NCBI GenBank assembly: GCA_015179045.1
Contig: WHUZ01000007.1
Location: forward strand, 666,001 to 730,000
DNA length: 64,000 bases
Reading direction: 5' to 3'
Source of the DNA: Kalaharituber pfeilii
Taxonomy: Eukaryota > Ascomycota > Pezizomycetes > Pezizales > Pezizaceae
Part shown: piece by piece, positions 1-14,246 of the stretch
Position numbering within the stretch: position 1 is the first letter of the stretch
How the letters are laid out: each line of letters starts with the position of its first letter
Notes under the pieces: model-generated
Seen by the model: only the letters and a program-made list of their open reading frames with translations
Databases searched by the model: none
What the model was told of the DNA's origin: nothing
Program-made: the position numbers and the translations under genes

Positions 1-2
1 AC

Positions 3-266
3 ATGACAGGACGGAGGCCCATAAGTCTCGGCAAGCCGAGCCAGGCGATGATGGAAGCTATCGAAGGGAAGTTTAGGTTCGATAAGGGCAGGACGTGTAT
101 GGTTGGCGATCGGCTCGATACGGATATTCGCTTTGGGATTGAGGGACGTCTGGGAGGGACGTTGGCGGTGTTGACGGGTGTGAGTAAGGAGGAGGACTTT
201 TTCGCGGAGGGGGCGTCCGTGAGACCGGATGCATATTTGGATATGTTGGGGGATTTGGTGGGATGA
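3..266 (+). CDS. HAD-family phosphatase, C-terminal part (4-nitrophenylphosphatase / phosphoglycolate phosphatase type), 5'-truncated by window edge
   Basis: The 87 visible residues match the C-terminal end of the PHO13-type branch of the haloacid dehalogenase superfamily, cytosolic Mg-dependent phosphatases that remove phosphate from 2-phosphoglycolate and related metabolites. The motif-III lysine region reads LGKPSQAMM. Motif IV is the complete acidic signature GDRLDTDIRFG, followed by GGTLAVLTGVSKEEDF, which is typical of this branch. The catalytic DxD of motif I and the cap domain lie before the window, so the start is not visible. The ATG at 3 is probably internal, or position 10 is an exon start after an AG acceptor. 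The stop is TGA at 264-266. The gene is convergent with SEC23. Family assignment is strong; exact substrate is inference. Confidence 0.85.
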   Translation: MTGRRPISLGKPSQAMMEAIEGKFRFDKGRTCMVGDRLDTDIRFGIEGRLGGTLAVLTGVSKEEDFFAEGASVRPDAYLDMLGDLVG

Positions 267-877
267 GAAGACGAGTTCTCTGTCCTGTGGATTTGGTGAA
301 GGAATAGGGGTTGGCTGAAGCACCTATGGGGGGAAGGGTAGCGTTTTTAATTTGGATTCTTTTTGACACTGCTTAGCTTGTGGGGAGAAGGTCAGGAACT
401 GATTCTCCTTCGATAGAATAAGATACATGGATAGAGCACAGACACACATAGACACGACTTTCCAAACCTTTTACGCTTCTTGCTTCTTCTATACATAAAC
501 GCAATACGACTAAGACTTTTGGCTTGTCACTTCAGAAGCCAACAACATACACAAGAATATAAGAGAAACTAAAAGCAATAAAATAAAACTCTCCAATTTT
601 GCCACAAATAAACCTCACCCGCCCGTCCATCATACGACAACAGAGAATATGACCCCTCACACCCGCTTACACCATCCTCACCCGTGATTGTAGTATTCCA
701 TAAAAACACAAAGATTATCATGTTCCAGCCTAAGCCTGAGTACACTACATTGTTTATGCATCTACCTACTTGATACGTTCTAAACAATAGTTATAGTCGT
801 GATTAACTTGCTCCAGTCACAGCCAACCTGTTTAAAGACAAAGTCATCAGCACACTGTTGGCAACGGAAAGCAGGCT
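267..877. other. Intergenic spacer between convergent genes
   Basis: This 611-bp spacer lies between the HAD phosphatase stop and the SEC23 stop. It is AT-rich in its middle part, around 540-600. I see no supported gene, only 3' untranslated sequence of two convergent genes. Confidence 0.6.
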
Positions 878-3568
<2,691 letters not shown>

Positions 3569-4073
3569 AGCTGCCGCGAGAAGTGTAATACCTGTTAACT
3601 TCTAGTTCCTCGCCTGTTCCTAACTGGAGTCCTTGGGGGTTCGAGATGCGCTGTGTAGAGAGCAGTCTGTGCCGGGTGAGCACAGCAGAGGGGTGTCAAT
3701 TGCGAGGGAGTCTGGGGCAGAGGGTGCTGGTTGCGCGGCAGAGGGGTTGCTGGTGGGATGTGTTGCTTGCTGTGCGCCCACCACTGCTGCGGCCTGCGCC
3801 CTAGCATCTGCTCCGGCCACCTTGCTTGGTGAATGAAGCCCCAGCCTTGGCGCGCCAAGAGCGTGTGGGGCGCCCTTTTTTTTCTTTTGAGTGCCATGAA
3901 GGGTCGGCACTTCTCCCTCATCTCAATCGTCGTCAAAACCGGAATAAAAGGGCGAGCTTTTCTTGCAAGGAACCCTTTTCAATCCCCCCAGCAACAGTAA
4001 GTATCCATTGGCAGATGCATAGCACTTTTGATCCACTATTTTCTAACGCCTTCTTCGCAGGAATAAGACAGCA

Positions 4074-4454
4074 ATGGCCACAGTCAACAACAAAGCCTTC
4101 CCTCTCGCCGATGCAGCGCTCACCCAGTCCATCCTGGACCTCGTGCAGCAAGCTTCGCACTACCGCCAGTTGAAGAAGGGTGCAAACGAGGCTACGAAGA
4201 CCCTCAATCGCGGTATTGCCGAGTTTATCGTGCTCGCCGCTGATACCGAGCCTCTGGAGATCCTCCTTCACCTTCCATTGCTCTGCGAAGACAAGAACGT
4301 CCCCTACGTATTTGTCCCAAGCAAGATTGCCTTGGGCAGAGCTTGCGGTGTAAGCCGCTCCGTCATCAGCGCCAGCGTCACCAGCAATGAGGCCAGTGAA
4401 TTGCAAGGCCAAATCCGGGCCATCAAGGATAAGATTGAGAGGTTGTTGATCTAA
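4074..4454 (+). CDS. SNU13: SNU13 / 15.5K, L7Ae-family kink-turn RNA-binding protein
   Basis: This single coding exon of 126 residues has the full length of eukaryotic Snu13. The protein binds kink-turns in U4 snRNA and in box C/D snoRNAs including U3, and nucleates assembly of the U4/U6.U5 tri-snRNP and C/D snoRNPs in the nucleus. The L7Ae core is complete: [16 protein letters not shown] contacts RNA, followed by [29 protein letters not shown] and [10 protein letters not shown] probable 5'-UTR intron lies at 3997-4060, with donor GTAAGT, a CTAAC branch site near 4043 and acceptor CGCAG just before the start codon. This arrangement is common in highly expressed fungal genes. The promoter region is shared with the divergent SEC23. 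Confidence 0.97.
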   Translation: MATVNNKAFPLADAALTQSILDLVQQASHYRQLKKGANEATKTLNRGIAEFIVLAADTEPLEILLHLPLLCEDKNVPYVFVPSKIALGRACGVSRSVISASVTSNEASELQGQIRAIKDKIERLLI

Positions 4455-4922
4455 GAGCTTGAGCTGGAGTTGGGCCAATCTGCCTTCTAAGGATAAGGTG
4501 TTACTTCCTTTAAATTGGGTCATGGAGTGTTTTTGTATTTCATGTCACAAATACATCTAGATATATCTAGTTTCCATGAGCTAAGGCGAATGTAATTACA
4601 TCATTTTAATATGGTCTTATTTGCCAGAGCATTGATATCCATCATCTGTTTCAAATTCATAGGAAGTTGACCCATTTGATGCTAATTTACAATAACTTGC
4701 GCCAAAACCATCGTGAAAGATTCAGATACATTGATGGTATAGCAAAAGAAAAAAAAAAAAAAGACAAAAGCAAAAAGCAAAAAGAAAATCCAGTTATCAC
4801 GAAAGAGAAAAACCCGGCAGGAAAAGGCACATAAGGTAAGAAATAGAAATAGGGAAGAAGCATAAATGTAGGTTACTACTTGTACAATTACTGGCCCCAA
4901 CCTGCCCAATTAAGCGTCAAGC
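4455..4922. other. Intergenic spacer between convergent SNU13 and SMC1
   Basis: The spacer holds AT-rich 3' untranslated sequence and an A-rich run around 4747-4790. No additional gene is visible. Confidence 0.6.
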
Positions 4923-7900
4923 CTATGCTTCAACATATTTTCGCAACTAGTGGTGGTATTAGTATGTTGAACTTGATGGTAACGGGCGAATGTAAGTCAC
5001 TCACATCTAGCGTCAAACATCGACTGCTGCACTCCGTTTGATCTCTGTAGATACCTACTAATGAGTGACTTCCTTGGAATAGTCCCACCTTCAAGCTAAT
5101 AACCACGAATTGGAATCCAGGCCCAGCATGCCTCCTAATGTATTCCTTTATCCTTGTCACGTTCGCATTATCAAGAGCTGCGTCCACCTCGTCTAAAACG
5201 AAGAATGGACTTGGTTGGAAAGAATGTACAGCAAATAAAAGCGCCAGGGCAGCCATCGTCTTTTCACCACCACTGAGATGTTCCATGTCTCTAAAACGCT
5301 TTGATGGCGGGATGACATGGTATTTAATACCCTCCAGGTAAGGTTCATTATTCTCCTCAGTATCCAGGGAGGCCTGCCCACCAACTGATTCTGCAGAGGA
5401 CTTGGTAAGCTCCTTATATACAGCTTTGATCTGTTCCGAGATATGTTCAAATGCCTTTGTAAAAAGCCTTGATCTTTTGTCCTTGACGGCCTGGAACTTG
5501 TCCTTTGCAGCCTTTGCCTCACGCCTCGACTTCTCAAACTCAGCGTCTACCTCCTGTAACCGAGCCTCAACCCCCTCGAGGCGATCTATTGCCTTCATAT
5601 TGGGCGCCATTCGCTCTAGGTCTGATGATAGGAGTTTTATCTTCTCCAATAAATGTTCCTCGACATTTTCCTCTGCTGACTCCTTGAACTCATCATCCAG
5701 CTCGTCGAAATCAACTTCAATGCCATAGTCCTGAACGGTTACCGGGCTGATAGCAGAGGAAGTTGGATCTTCGTCAATATCCATTGCCTCAGGATCTTCG
5801 TCTTCCTGAGCCAATGTGTCCTCAATTGGCAATTGCTCCAAACTCTGTGAGTCCTCAGCCAACGGGATTTTGATTCCCTCGAGCTTACATCTTCTTAAAA
5901 TTCCGTACCGTCCTGCAGAATTCCGCTCAATATCGGCCTCAAGCTCTGTTATCCTCTTCAACACCGCCTTGAGCTCCTCATTTCTCTTAGACACCTCACG
6001 CCGAATCTCATTGACCTTTGTTGCATGTTTTTCCGCATCGGCCTGTTTGGCAGTAAGCTCTTCGCGGACGACCTCGAGCTCCGCCGAGAGAACATCCATT
6101 TCCGCCTGAATCTGCTCTTTTTCTGCCTCAAGATCATTGATTGTTGCCTGATCTCGCTTTGCATTATTCTCAAGAAGTTCGATTCTGTCCTTCGTGGAGC
6201 CAAGACGTTGGGTCTCAAAGGCAAGCTGTGATTCGAGCTTGCTTCTCTGCCTCGCAAATTCAAGTTTCTTTTGTGCATTCTCAGCTTGTAGAGTGCCCTG
6301 GCGCTGTTCATAGGTTCGAATGTTATCATAGTTGAGCCTCTGACAAAAGTCCGCAAAGACTTCATCTTCCACAGCATATACGACCTCTTGCAATTTTGAC
6401 AACTTTTCTTGCAGGGATGACAGAGATGCTTCAGCCTGTTGCTGCTTAGGCAACAAGGTATTAAGATGTTTCTCCGTGTGAGCAACTTCTTTCTCCTTGG
6501 CATTAAGTTCGCGTTGAAGCATTGTCTGCAATATATCAGTTTCTGCCTGAATCCCCTAATAAAATAGTGTACGCACCAGCTCATTGCGAAGGTATTCAAG
6601 CTGTTGTTCAAGACCAGTGAACTCGGCATAAAGAGTTTCTTCTTGAACCCCCTTCCGGTTACTCTTGTTAGGCAATGCCTCAATCTGAGCAAGGAGATTA
6701 TCCTTCAAACGACGTAATGCTGAATGATAAGAAGTTAGTCCGCATCTAATCCACTAGAGCCCCATTTAATATACCTTCGACTTCCTGATCCTCAAACCTC
6801 CTCTGCCCTTTTCCGCTTACATAACCACCAGTCATCAAACCTCCCTTGTGGATAATCGTCCCATCCAAAGTCACAGCCCTGACCTCTACTCCCTTTTCAA
6901 AACAGATATATTTAGCAACTGCCAAGTCGTCACATACAATGCTGTTCCCACAAGCATGTTGCATTGCCCTCTCCACGCTGGCGTCATAATCAATGGTGTC
7001 AATTGCCATCCGCATATTTCTGTGCATACCCTTCAGATTTGAATTTATCGGCTTAATCTGTATTGTCTCAAGAGGATAGAAGGTAGCCTGGCCCAATTTC
7101 TGTTGTCGGAGGTAATCAATACAGTCCTTGGCAGTTTGGTCAGTATCAACCACAATAGCATCGAAATGCCTTCCAAGAACTGTGGACACAGCATCGTTAT
7201 ATTTTTTGAGCTTCGGTTTGCAGAGATCCGAAATTCGCCCTTTAACACCCGGAAATATGCGTTTTAGGGTTGATATTGTTTCCCGCATTTGAATTTGACG
7301 CTGATTTTGCTGCCGCCCATCATCAACTTCGAGCAGTTTTGCCGCGCACTCTGCCAGCTTTTCTTCAAGTTCTTTATGTTTGTTCTTCTGCCAAACTCGT
7401 TCAGACATTACGGCATTATATTCTTTCTTCTTGTCATCGAGATCCTGAGTGACTTGTGCAATTTGAGCGTTCAACTGATCCCTCCGTTCTTTCATACTGG
7501 ACAGCTCTCCTCTCAGTTTGGATAAACTATACTGGGTCGTCTCAACTTTGCTTTTAAGGCCATTGCAAGCTTCTTCATCTGTTTTTTGCTGACGACTGTA
7601 ATTCTCAATTTCGATCTGTTTACTGGCTACCTTAGTGTTGACTCGCTCGCGAAGTTTGTTGTATTCCGCCAAATCAGCGTCCGATAGGGCTGCGCCGGTC
7701 TGTTCTGCGAGTCGCTGCTGCTCCGCTTCAAACTTTTTCTGAGCCTTTTCGACCATATTAAGATCCTTTCTTAGTTGCTCGACCCTCGCAGTTTCTGACT
7801 CCTTATCCCTCTCAATTTCCTTAATCCTTGTTGCATAGTTCTTTAGCTTCTTGCTTGCAATGCTTATCTTTTCGTCGACAGGGACCAAGGATGTCGCTTT

Positions 7901-9155
7901 CTCCTCCATTGCCTTCTCCGTATTTTTTATGGCCTTTTCTGTTTGAAAGATACTCTTCATCACCTTTGCCTGGGACCGCCTAGCATCTTCCAGTTTCTGT
8001 TCATACTTCTCATATGTTCTCTTAACCTCCTTTATCTCTGCCTGTTCCCTCTCTATTTCACTTTTGTTGTGCTCAATCGCTTTCTGGAAATGATAGAGTT
8101 TCCATAGCACATGTGACACAATAGCCCTGTCTCTCTCCTCAATCTTGAGCGCATAATTCTCGGCCTCTTTCTTCTGTTCCTGGTATTGCTTGATCTCCGC
8201 ATTGATTGCTCGACGCCGGTTAAGATTATTGTTTGCAAGTTCCGCAGCCTTTTCTGCCTCAATCTTGAGCTGATCATATTCGACTTTGTACTCAAGTGAA
8301 CCACTGATCTGCTCAATCAACCTCGTTAAATCTTTAGGCTGTTGTGAAGCAATAGCTTCGACGTCTCCTTGAAAAACAAGGAAGTTCCGTGCTTTTATCA
8401 AGATATTCTCTGCTTGTAATGCAGCATTGTACTGCGCAGCGGTTACCGTCCTTCCATTGATTTTGTATTCGCTTGCTCCGGCTGCTGTAATTGCTCGTTT
8501 CCACTGTTGCTCCCCTTCATCATTCTCATAGACAGCCATGACCCATGCAGTCTTGGGATCATTCCTGCTGGATCGTAGAGTGTCGAGGTCTCCTTCATCA
8601 TCATTGCCATCTGTTTGTGTTAGGCTGTCCCCAGCGGCGGCTTGTGCAGCGGCAATATCTGTGCGAAGCACACGGCCACGATAGATCAAGTCGCGGAGAC
8701 TGGCAGACCGTAATTGAGACGATTTGATGCCAAGGACGAAGGAAATGGCGTCCATGCTATGGTTCCGCACATGTCAGTGATCACTGGTTTCTACATCGCT
8801 GGCGGTGGTGCTAAGTGCCGGGGAGCTCAGTGCTATTTCCATCCCATCGCTAACCATGATGCATAAGGCATACTCATCAGCGAGCGTTAGAGGGAGCTTT
8901 ACCAGTTAGATTTGCCAGAACCATTGGGCCCGATGATGGAGGTGAAATACGAGTCTCCAAAGTCAATTGTCTGATGGCCCTTATAAGATTTGAAGTCTAT
9001 CCGCCGGGGTCAGCTTGGTTTGCAACCAACGGTTTTGCATAGCGCCGCGAACTAGGAGAGACGTACTAAACAACTCGAGACGCACTGTATAACCTGTCAG
9101 CACATTGCAACTTTCAAAAGTGAAAGTGGGGCAATAACCTACCCAACTTTCCCAT
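4923..9155 (-). CDS. SMC1: SMC1, cohesin structural-maintenance-of-chromosomes subunit
   Basis: Smc1 forms the cohesin ring with Smc3 and Scc1 and holds sister chromatids together. Seven coding exons on the minus strand are supported: 9143-9155, 9067-9084, 8903-8996, 6775-8756, 6577-6719, 5005-6525 and 4923-4946. They total 3,795 nt, giving 1,264 residues. Walker A (GPNGSGKS) is at residues 33-40. Long coiled coils flank a hinge around residues 520-690 that contains FPGVKGRISDLC and GGLMTGGYVSG. The ABC signature LSGGEKTMAALAL starts near residue 1167, and Walker B (FFVLDEVD) follows near 1191. The last 24-nt exon encodes the conserved tail LRKYVEA and is reached through an intron with a TACTAAT-type branch site. 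The first two coding exons are only 13 and 18 nt long. The gene is divergent from NAA20. Confidence 0.97.
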
Positions 9156-9246
9156 CTTGCCCCTCCTCTAGGGTCGCTTGCGTTGAACTTCTGCAGGGTG
9201 CGAACAGTGCTGGTGTGTGGGACAAGCGTAGAGCGTTGGGTGTTGA

Positions 9247-9281
9247 GTGTTGAGGTTGGAGATAGTGTTGAGGTTGGAGAT
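9247..9281. repeat. Tandem duplication of an 18-bp unit
   Basis: The unit GTGTTGAGGTTGGAGATA occurs twice in direct tandem, the second copy ending in T, immediately before the GTG microsatellite in the SMC1/NAA20 promoter region. Confidence 0.8.
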
Positions 9282-9282
9282 T

Positions 9283-9387
9283 GTGGTGGTGGTGGTGGTG
9301 GTGGTGGTGGTGGTGGTGGTGGTGGTGGTGGTGGTGGTGGTGGTGGTGGTGGTGGTGGTGGTGGTGGTGGTGGTGGTGGTGGTGGTG
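9283..9387. repeat. (GTG)35 microsatellite
   Basis: This is an uninterrupted trinucleotide repeat of 105 bp, GTG on the plus strand and CAC on the minus strand. It lies about 130 bp upstream of the SMC1 start and 380 bp upstream of the NAA20 start, so it sits in a bidirectional promoter. Open frames of poly-Gly, poly-Val, poly-Trp or poly-His across it are artefacts of the repeat. Confidence 0.97.
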
Positions 9388-9769
9388 CTGTCCAGTGCGA
9401 TACAACACCACCTGGGTCCACGCGTGTGTGCTCACTCACCGATGTGACGCGACTCGCAGCGCCCACAGCGTCTCGGCGGAGGCCTTGGCAGATCGGCCCG
9501 CTGGCGCCAAGCGCCAAGCGCCCCCCGTAGCCAATCAGCCAATCATGGACATAAATACCACACGGCGATTTGCTCTGCAATAGCATACAGTACTTTGTTG
9601 GCAGCGAGCAAGAGCCTCTCCTGATGTATCATAAGGTAACTGTAGAGTGCTCTGCTGCTAAACAATCGAAAGTCACCGCCACCCCCACACCCCCGAGGCA
9701 GCACCTCTCAGTTGGCACCCTTAGTTCGGTCAACGTTGAAAGCACTTTCGAGAGTCCAATTCAAATAAG

Positions 9770-10440
9770 ATGACATCTCTCCGACCGTTCAGTGCCCTTG
9801 ACCTTTTCTCATTTAACCTCACCAACTTGGATATTCTCACGGAAAACTATGATATTAAATTCTATCTGTCGTATCTGGCGCGATGGCCAACATTGTTCAC
9901 TGCTGTAGAGAGCCCGGAGAAGAACTTGATGGGATATAGTAAGTTGAACAAGACATTGCAGGTACCGTTGCTTCGGAAGTTGCTGGTGGTCATCTGGAAC
10001 TTGTTCTTTACACAGCTGTCCTTTACTACCATCTATTGATACCCTATACCCTCAACAGCGTTCAATGGACAACTGCTAATCCTGATTGCCCGTTCCCTCG
10101 GATCCAAACAGTCATGGGCAAGACTGAGGGCCGCAGTACCGATTGGCACGGCCATGTCACTGCCCTCTCCATCTCCCCAACATACCGCCGTCTCGGGCTC
10201 GCAAGGACGCTCATGAACGAGCTAGAGCGAATCACGCAAGACGTCGCCGACGGGTACTTTGTTGACCTATTTGTGCGAGTTAGCAATAGGATTGCAATAG
10301 GGATGTACCGGCAGCTCGGGTACAGTGTGTATAGGAGGGTCGTGGGGTACTATAGTGGTGATGGAGGACCTGGAAATGGGGATGATGAGGATGCGTACGG
10401 TGGGTGTGAAGTTCTTCGTTGCGGCGGGGGACATGAGTAA
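9770..10440 (+). CDS. NAA20: NatB catalytic subunit, N-alpha-acetyltransferase (NAA20/NAT3)
   Basis: Naa20 with Naa25 acetylates the N-terminal methionine of proteins starting Met-Asp, Met-Glu, Met-Asn or Met-Gln at the ribosome. Two exons, 9770-9938 and 10112-10440, total 498 nt and encode 165 residues. The N-terminus (MTSLRPFSALDLFSFN and NLDILTENY) is diagnostic for Naa20 orthologues. The junction restores the conserved GYIMGKTEG strand of the GNAT fold. The acetyl-CoA loop is YRRLGLA, and NRIAIGMYRQLGYSVYRRV follows, as expected. The intron is 173 bp, longer than most in this window. The acidic Gly-rich tail varies between species. The gene diverges from SMC1 across a repeat-bearing intergenic region of about 610 bp. 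Confidence 0.95.
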
Positions 10441-10710
10441 ATAGCTAACGTGCTATTGAGGTGTTTGTGCAGATATGAGGAAACCGATGAAGAGGGATAA
10501 GTTAAAGGCAAGTATTAGGGAGAATGGTGAGAATTTCCGCGTACAACCAGAGGATGTCTATTTCTAGATGTTTCATTTTTCAATTTTTTTTTTTTTTTTT
10601 TTTTCATTTTTATTATTGTTGTTATTTGTTGTTTACGCGAAGACTATTACTGCTCTAATTTCTGAAGATGGGACCTTTGAGAAGTGAACCTGAATCAACA
10701 AATGGATGAC

Positions 10711-11336
10711 TGGATGACTTCCCGTCGCCCAGATTCCCATTCCCAGACGCTTATCAGCACTCCATCTCCCAGAAAATTTTTCAAACCCCCTTCCAGTAGA
10801 ATCTCGACGCAGCCACCCCCCCCTGTGCCACATTCCTAGATTCTCAGAACACGCTCCCAGATATCGAACTAGTAAAAAATACGTTAGACAATGAGAAAAA
10901 AATGCGTCAAACAACAACACCAAAAATTATTGCATATAGATTTACATATTTTGAACTCTATTATTTTCTCTATTATACATTAAGTTGCTTTATTATTCAC
11001 GCCTTTTTAATACTATTTGGTCCACAAAAAAAGCAACAACAATGAAAGCAGTTTTATTTAGTTCAAGCATTGTAGATACTAGGAGAAGACTCTAAGGAGA
11101 ATCAGCGAGAGTATGAATAGCTAGTGACAGCTAAATAGCTGTACATGCGCTGATAATGTACTGTACTCGAGTACATGCTGGCGATATAGTAATGCAGACA
11201 GCGGTGATGCTGTAGCCATCTTGGTTAGAAATTGCTGACAATTTTGAGAGTTTAGACGGGAATTATATTGGGGTCAAGCCCAGAATTTGGACTGGGTACC
11301 TGGGAATGGGAATCTGGGGCGACGGGAAGTCATCCA
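10711..11336. mobile_element. Non-coding element bounded by 36/37-bp inverted repeats (MITE-like)
   Basis: Positions 10711-10746 and 11300-11336 are inverted copies of a sequence starting TGGATGACTTCCCGTCGCCC. They are identical except for one inserted base. The 550 bp between them is AT-rich and has no supported gene. Long near-perfect terminal inverted repeats around a short non-coding core suggest a non-autonomous DNA transposon. I could not define a clear target-site duplication, so the mobile status is inference. Confidence 0.65.
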
Positions 11337-12732
11337 ATCAAGGAACAGTGCAACCACACAACCACACAACCACACAACCACACAGAGCATCGAGACAAAT
11401 GCGGGTGGGCAGTGCTGTACCCTGCATTTGATCAGGCACATCCAAACGCATCCGGGATAGAACCGTCAGCCCTTTCAGGGACGGGTCTGTGTATGATATG
11501 CAAGGCACGATAAACTTAACGTGCCACCAATTACATGTACTATATTTCTCGCATATGTAGAGCACTCGATGGAGGCCTGCTTAACCCGCTCTACCCAGCG
11601 CGTGTTGGACTCTCCTTTCTCCAATCATTTCATCTAAGCAGGTGCTCGAATGTATTTCGGAGTTCTTACTCGTGGGCCCTTGGGCAAGGCCTGTGACGCC
11701 GCTGGTCATCCATCCAGAGCCACACGCACCAGGGCCGCCGCGCATTCTCCTTAATTTCCCTCCCAGGCCCACATGATGCTGCGAAGGATGTTCAGCCGCC
11801 CTCGATGCTGGTAAATTAATGCAAACAGTAATTAGCAAAGCGATGAGGAGAAAAGCTCAAGCTCTTAGGGACCAGTGAACAAAACAAACCAAGTGTAAAG
11901 AGCAAATACAAACACAACAACCAAAAAAAAAAAAAAAAAAGAAAGAAAGAAAGAAAGTAGGAAGGAGGGACACAACAGAGTGGCCAGGCATGAGGCAACG
12001 TAAGAGTCCGAGTCGCGCGCACACAGCACATGCGCAGCGCGGCTTCCGGCTTCTCCTTTAACTCGAAGCTCTCGCTGCCACGCTAACCAATCCCTCGACT
12101 CAACTTCAAGCACCCTCCCCGCCCCCCAGAGCATCTCCACACATCTTGACCCCCCCCCAATCCAACTCACGTACCCGCCACCCCGCAAGCGGTACCCAAC
12201 GTCAGTCCCGGTGCACTGGGCTTCTACTGCTGGCCTCCCCCTGCCTTAATCACCGCGCCGCTCTCGCATGGAGTGTGCCACGGAGAGATCGAGAGCAATA
12301 ATTAACACCAGCAATCATCAATCATCTCCCTGAAACAGTACTAGCACCACCAGCAGCAACTACCGATCACCGATAGGTAGATAGATAAAGAGAAAGAGAT
12401 AGGGCAAATTCCACACGAGAGGCGCTGGCACCGACGATTTCAAAGCCGCGTTGTTCTTGCTCGAGCTCGGTACAAGCCTTCCTCTCCGACAGTCGGGCAG
12501 TTCGCAAGGGGAGAAGGGAAACGGAAGGCTTAATAGCTTTTAGCTCAACTCGAGTTGCTCATCATCATCTAGCTAATACTTGCAACACACCCTTTGCTCG
12601 ACAAGTGTATTCCCTCGCCGGATCGCTCACCTTCAACGAGTTCGGATACTTGCCTTATGACCAAGAGCGCAATAACCGCCCCCGTTCCATCCCTACCCAC
12701 ATTCCAGCTGTATAACACTCCAACTTGCAACC
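11337..12732. other. Intergenic region and 5' flank of the 12.7-kb gene
   Basis: The region contains a short ACACAACC-type tandem repeat around 11350-11390, an A-rich run followed by GAAA repeats at 11925-11957, and pyrimidine-rich promoter-like sequence. No gene is supported. Confidence 0.5.
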
Positions 12733-14246
12733 ATGACCTCCCTCTACAACGACCTCGATATATCCTTCACAAACGCCATCGACGGCATTGATGTCGACCG
12801 TCTCTCCATGCCCAGCAGCCCTACAACCCCCTCTCGCCAGCGCAATGGGGTCTCAAGAAACGGCAGTGTCAGCAGCGGACTAGGCGACGGCGGAAGTGGT
12901 GGCGGAGCAGGCGACAACGGACTGGGGAGTTTAGCAGATGAGCTTGCTGCACTGAGTGACTATGATGACGACGAAGAGGAGGAGGGGGAGGAGGACGAGT
13001 ATGTGCCGGATCAGGAGGGGCAATTTGGTGGTAATCAGGAGGAAGCGGGCGAAGGGGAAGATGAAGTGGGAGAAGCGCAGGAGGATATAGCGGAGTTACA
13101 GCATAGCGGAGACGACCTTGCCAACAGTATAAATGGCGGGGACATGCTTTCCAACAACCACAGCAGGCGGCGAAGCTCCACCATCACTAGCAATTCAATG
13201 AAGTCCTCCGCCAACGGCCACTCCCGCACGAAATCAAAAGCTTCTACGATCCTCTCCTCGCCCAAATCTAAGCGGCGCTCCGGTGCTCAAAGCCGGGGCG
13301 GTTATAACCCAGACGCGGACTCTGACGATGACGAGAGCATAATGGAGCAACTTGAGGGCGGGATAAGTTTTGGATTGCAGGAGAAGCTGGACCAGATTGA
13401 GAGGTTAGCAGCAGAAGGGAGGAGGATGAAGTTTGGAAAAAGCTTATGGGCTGAGGATAGCGGTGGGGGTGGGCGTGGGAGGATTGGAAGTAGGGGTGTA
13501 GGAAGCTATGAACTGAATGGAGGTCATGTGCCAACGATATTACATGATGAGGAGGACGGTGAAGGGAGGGGGGGGGTGCATATCGATATGGACCCGGACG
13601 TGGATGTGATACCGCGGTTGATGAATGGGCTGCAGCAGCTGCAGCCGCAAACGACTATGGAGACTGGTGCCTCAAGGTTTGTGCTCCACTTCCCTTTACT
13701 ATCCTTTCTTATTTGAACATAATGTTTTCTTTTCATAAGCCCTGCTAACACTCTACTTCCGCCAGACTAATCACCGCTCACGCTGCTCTCTCCAACCACA
13801 TGTACAACGAGTCACGCACCCTCCGTGACCTCTCGCTCTCGCTCCACTCCTCTGCCCTACCCCTTCCCGACACCAGCGACCTTCTCACCTCACTTATCGA
13901 TCTCATCCCCCGTCCCCCTATTCACCCCCTTAACGAGCTCTCCTCTCTCCGCAGCGTCACCGCGCAGCTCGTGGCTCAGCTCGCATTCCTCTCCGACACG
14001 CTCCACATGGCGCGGCAGTCGAGTATTGCTGCGAACAGGAAGCTGCGGGTAGCGCGCGAGGCGTGCGCGGAGTGGAAGGGGGAACTGGAGATGGCGGAGA
14101 GAGGGAGGAGGTGGATTGAGGATGGGGATTGGGTGGGCAAGTGCTCGAGGAGGGAGGCGGCTGGGGTGTGCGGGGAGGTCATGGAAGGTTTTGAGAGGGT
14201 GTGTGTGGGGGTGGAGAAAGAGATGAAGGCGATGTTGACAGTTTGA
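12733..14246 (+). CDS. Uncharacterised acidic, serine-rich protein with a conserved-looking helical C-terminal domain
   Basis: Two exons, 12733-13676 and 13766-14246, join in frame to 474 residues across an 89-bp intron with a GCTAAC branch site. The N-terminal two thirds is low-complexity: Gly/Ser-rich stretches, an acidic block around residues 75-130 (DDDEEEEGEEDEYVPD), and an Arg/Ser/Lys-rich segment resembling a nuclear-localisation or phosphorylation region. A more ordered block, FGLQEKLDQIERLAAEGRRM, and the second exon (about 160 residues, Leu-rich, predicted helical) look like folded domains. I do not recognise the family. The second exon keeps an open frame at the exact splice phase and shows coding-like composition, supporting a real gene. 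No enzyme motifs, signal peptide or membrane segments are seen. The N-terminal composition suggests a nuclear or cytoskeletal role, but that is speculation. Confidence 0.75.

Noticed and set aside
9139..9586. Open frames encoding long poly-His, poly-Pro, poly-Gly, poly-Val and poly-Trp tracts on both strands
   Set aside because: They only translate the GTG microsatellite in all frames and have no conserved flanks.
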